DNA from: JAJCYL01 sp040222875
GTDB lineage: Bacteria; Bacteroidota; Bacteroidia; Cytophagales; Cyclobacteriaceae
Assembly: GCA_040222875.1 (NCBI GenBank)
Contig: JAVKCG010000004.1
Coordinates: 62,001-126,000, forward strand
DNA: 64,000 bases
Direction of reading: 5' to 3'
Positions 61,786 to 64,000 of this stretch are shown in pieces. Each line of letters starts with the position of its first letter. The stretch's first letter is position 1. Below the pieces are notes generated by a model. The model did no database searches. It was given only the letters and a program-made list of their open reading frames with translations, and was not told where the DNA came from. The position numbers were made by a program, and so were the translations under genes.

Positions 61786-64000
61786 CTACTTCTTCCTACC
61801 CCTACCCTTCTTCTCTGGTGTTTTTTCAGCCAATTCCAGGCAGATTTCAAGGGTCAGGTCTTCAGGCTTTTGATCCTTCGGGATGCGTACATTTTTCTTC
61901 CCCGCTTTAATGTAGGGGCCGTATCTGCCATTTAATACCTGGATTTCGTCATTGCCTTCAAAGGTTTTTATGATCCGGTTAGCCTCGGCTTCCCGTTTTT
62001 CCTTGATTAAGGTAATCGCTTCCTCCTCGGTCACTTCAAGTGGGTCGAGTTCTTTGCCTAGCGAAACAAATTTGCCATTGTGCCTCACATATGGCCCAAA
62101 CTTACCGATGGCTGCAATAACCTCTTCCCCCTCAAACTCTCCAACCTTTCTTGGCAATTTGAAAAGCTCTAGTGCTTCCTCAAGGGTGATTTTTTCAATA
62201 AACTGACCCTTGCGCATGCTGGCGAATTTCTTCTCCTCGTCATCGTTTTCACCAATTTGAATCATCGGCCCAAACTTGCCCAGCCTCGCATAAACTTTCT
62301 TGTCAGTCTTTGGGTCATCACCCAGTTCTCTGGCTTTATTTACGTCAGAGCGCTCAATATTTTTAGTTGTTTCCACAGTGGAATGAAAACCACCATAAAA
62401 CGCATCAAGCATTGCATCCCATGGCTTGCCACCCTGGGCAATTTCGTCAAACTCTTTTTCTACATCGGCTGTAAAAGAGTAGTCTACTACGTTACCAAAA
62501 TGATCAACCAAAAAATCATTCACAACCATCGCGGTATTGGTTGGGAAGAGTTTATTCTTTTCGCTACCGGTAATTTCCTTCTGAACTGATCGCTTTATTT
62601 CGCCTTCTTTTAAAGCAAATTGAATGTATTCCCTTTCCCTTCCTTCTCTGGTCTCCTTTGAGATGTATCCTCGTTTCTGAATAGTAGAAATAGTAGGCGC
62701 ATAAGTTGATGGTCTGCCGATGCCCATTTCTTCAAGCTTCTTCACGAGGGCCGCTTCAGTATACCTTGCTGGTGGCCTGGTAAATGATTCTCTTGACAGC
62801 ATCTCCTTTAAGGTAAGTACCTGTCCAACATTCAAAAGAGGAAGCATTCCTTTTTTATCTTCATCGTCCTCATCGTCTGTAGATTCGATATAGACTTTGA
62901 GGAAGCCATCAAACTTGATCACTTCGCCAGTGGCTGTTAGCGTAGTCGGGTCATTGCTCAATCCGATCGTGGCAATGGTTTTTTCAATCTGGGCCTGGCT
63001 CATTTGGGATGCAATAGCCCTTTTCCAAATCAGGTCGTATAATCGGTTTTCATTGTACTCTTTCCCGGCTGATTGTACTTTAAAATCTGTTGGCCTGATG
63101 GCTTCGTGAGCCTCTTGCGCCCCTTGTGACTTCGTTTTAAACCTTCGGCTTTGAGAGTACTGATCTCCAAATTCCGATTTAATGGCTTGCTCTGCACTGG
63201 CAATTGCATCTTCAGAAAGATTCAGCGAATCAGTTCTCATGTAAGTGATCTTACCGGACTCATAAAGCCTCTGAGCCAGAGTCATGGTTTGGGCCACTGA
63301 AAAACCTAACTTTCTACTAGCCTCCTGTTGCAGCGTTGAAGTTGTAAACGGAGGGGCCGGTGATTTAGTCTGTGGCTTCTTTTCAAGTTTCTTAATGCTG
63401 AATTCGGCCTCCAGGCATTTTTTAAGAAAACTGTTTGCCTCAGCTTCAGTTGCAAATTTTTTGGGTAGTTCGGCATTCAGCTCTTTACCATCTCCCAGAT
63501 CAAACTGAGCGGTAACCTTAAATGACGAAACCGAATCGAATTTATCAATCTCTCGCTCCCGCTCTACAACAAGCCGAACAGCTACTGACTGAACCCGACC
63601 AGCTGAAAGACCACCCTTAATCTTCCGCCAGAGAATTGGAGAAATCTCAAACCCCACCAATCTATCCAGAACCCTTCTTGCTTGCTGCGCATTCACCAGG
63701 TTGATGTCTATTCCCCTTGGTGTCTCAATGGCATTGAGGATGGCGTTTTTTGTGATTTCCCTAAAAACAATGCGCCGGGTTTTTGCATCGTCAAGCTCAA
63801 GTGCTTCTTTTAAGTGCCATGAAATGGCTTCTCCTTCACGGTCATCATCACTGGCGAGGTAGATCAATTCTGCGTCTTTCGCTAGTTTTTTCAGTTCTTT
63901 GATCACCCCTTTTTTATCAGCGGGGATCTCATAGGTTGGCTTGAAACCATGCTCTATGTCGATGGCTTTATCATCCTTTGGCAAATCCCTTACATGACCA
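61786..64000 (-). CDS. topA: DNA topoisomerase I (5' end cut by window)
   Basis: About 737 residues visible of a type IA topoisomerase; the frame continues beyond the right window edge, where GHVRDLPKDDKAID marks the usual N-terminal region, so roughly 40 residues are missing. The Toprim acidic motif ASDDDREGEAISWH is present, as is the catalytic Tyr in GKITYMRTDS. The C-terminus has repeated Toprim_Crpt-type units (GRYGPYIKAGKKN and similar) instead of zinc fingers and ends in a basic tail. It relaxes negative supercoils by cutting one strand at a time. No terminator is seen downstream. Confidence 0.97.
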   Translation of the reverse strand, partial: GHVRDLPKDDKAIDIEHGFKPTYEIPADKKGVIKELKKLAKDAELIYLASDDDREGEAISWHLKEALELDDAKTRRIVFREITKNAILNAIETPRGIDINLVNAQQARRVLDRLVGFEISPILWRKIKGGLSAGRVQSVAVRLVVEREREIDKFDSVSSFKVTAQFDLGDGKELNAELPKKFATEAEANSFLKKCLEAEFSIKKLEKKPQTKSPAPPFTTSTLQQEASRKLGFSVAQTMTLAQRLYESGKITYMRTDSLNLSEDAIASAEQAIKSEFGDQYSQSRRFKTKSQGAQEAHEAIRPTDFKVQSAGKEYNENRLYDLIWKRAIASQMSQAQIEKTIATIGLSNDPTTLTATGEVIKFDGFLKVYIESTDDEDDEDKKGMLPLLNVGQVLTLKEMLSRESFTRPPARYTEAALVKKLEEMGIGRPSTYAPTISTIQKRGYISKETREGREREYIQFALKEGEIKRSVQKEITGSEKNKLFPTNTAMVVNDFLVDHFGNVVDYSFTADVEKEFDEIAQGGKPWDAMLDAFYGGFHSTVETTKNIERSDVNKARELGDDPKTDKKVYARLGKFGPMIQIGENDDEEKKFASMRKGQFIEKITLEEALELFKLPRKVGEFEGEEVIAAIGKFGPYVRHNGKFVSLGKELDPLEVTEEEAITLIKEKREAEANRIIKTFEGNDEIQVLNGRYGPYIKAGKKNVRIPKDQKPEDLTLEICLELAEKTPEKKGRGRKK

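Overview
The window looks like chromosomal DNA of a free-living Bacteroidota, most likely a marine or soil Cytophagales-type bacterium (inference). The support is a SusC/SusD pair with a third outer-membrane lipoprotein, a second TonB-dependent receptor with a carboxypeptidase-regulatory-like N-terminus, LytS/LytTR and NarL-type signalling, poly-Asp lipoproteins, Bacteroidota-type -7 boxes (TAnnTTTG), few Shine-Dalgarno sites, and many proteins with Bacteroidota-only relatives. No rRNA, tRNA, CRISPR array, prophage or plasmid gene was seen.

Layout. 1-2.2 kb: a LytS-type histidine kinase cut by the window edge, its LytTR regulator, and a small CxxC protein, closed by a shared terminator. 2.2-8.9 kb: a nutrient-uptake operon (SusC, SusD, SusE-position lipoprotein) behind a NarL-type regulator whose receiver lacks its phospho-acceptor Asp. 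9.2-16.8 kb: single metabolic genes (Gfo/Idh oxidoreductase, DUF1295 methyltransferase-like protein, sulfotransferase, arylamine N-acetyltransferase with imidazolonepropionase, SRPBCC/GyrI-like protein, ABM monooxygenase-like protein). 16.9-24.1 kb: an orphan response regulator, an NSS transporter, a voltage-gated K+ channel with a zinc ribbon, a quinone oxidoreductase, and TerB, VOC and helical-repeat proteins. 24.3-30.3 kb: a leucine cluster with a short LeuA, LeuC, LeuD, a second longer synthase with a regulatory domain, and LeuB. 30.4-34.7 kb: a toxin-antitoxin pair coupled to a DUF3109 gene, a sulfatase, and two small envelope proteins. 34.9-39.7 kb: a TonB receptor and a beta-helix lipoprotein. 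39.9-42.6 kb: a paraoxonase-like lactonase, a lipoprotein and a DUF1214 protein. 42.9-50.3 kb: a mobile-element-rich stretch with two REP-associated tyrosine transposases (RAYTs), each flanked by its own hairpin family, a frameshifted zeta-toxin-like kinase, DUF2200 and purL. 50.3-64 kb: peroxiredoxin, a GltB-like FMN enzyme, DUF819, an M49-like peptidase, SixA, TyrS, a radical SAM protein, an M20 amidohydrolase, a sterol desaturase-like protein, a Fic enzyme and TopA (cut by the right edge).

The most interesting items are: (1) the two RAYT/REP systems, with unrelated hairpin stems but the same geometry and the same GGC mark next to the hairpin; (2) the Fic gene, whose perfect 22-bp palindrome lies between a -7 box and the start codon, which suggests autorepression through its C-terminal winged helix; (3) the Asp-less receiver next to the SusCD locus; (4) the two-synthase leu operon interrupted by a palindromic intergenic element; and (5) the single-base frameshift in the zeta-like kinase directly downstream of purL. 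All coordinates and motifs were read by eye; family names come from recognised motifs, not database searches.
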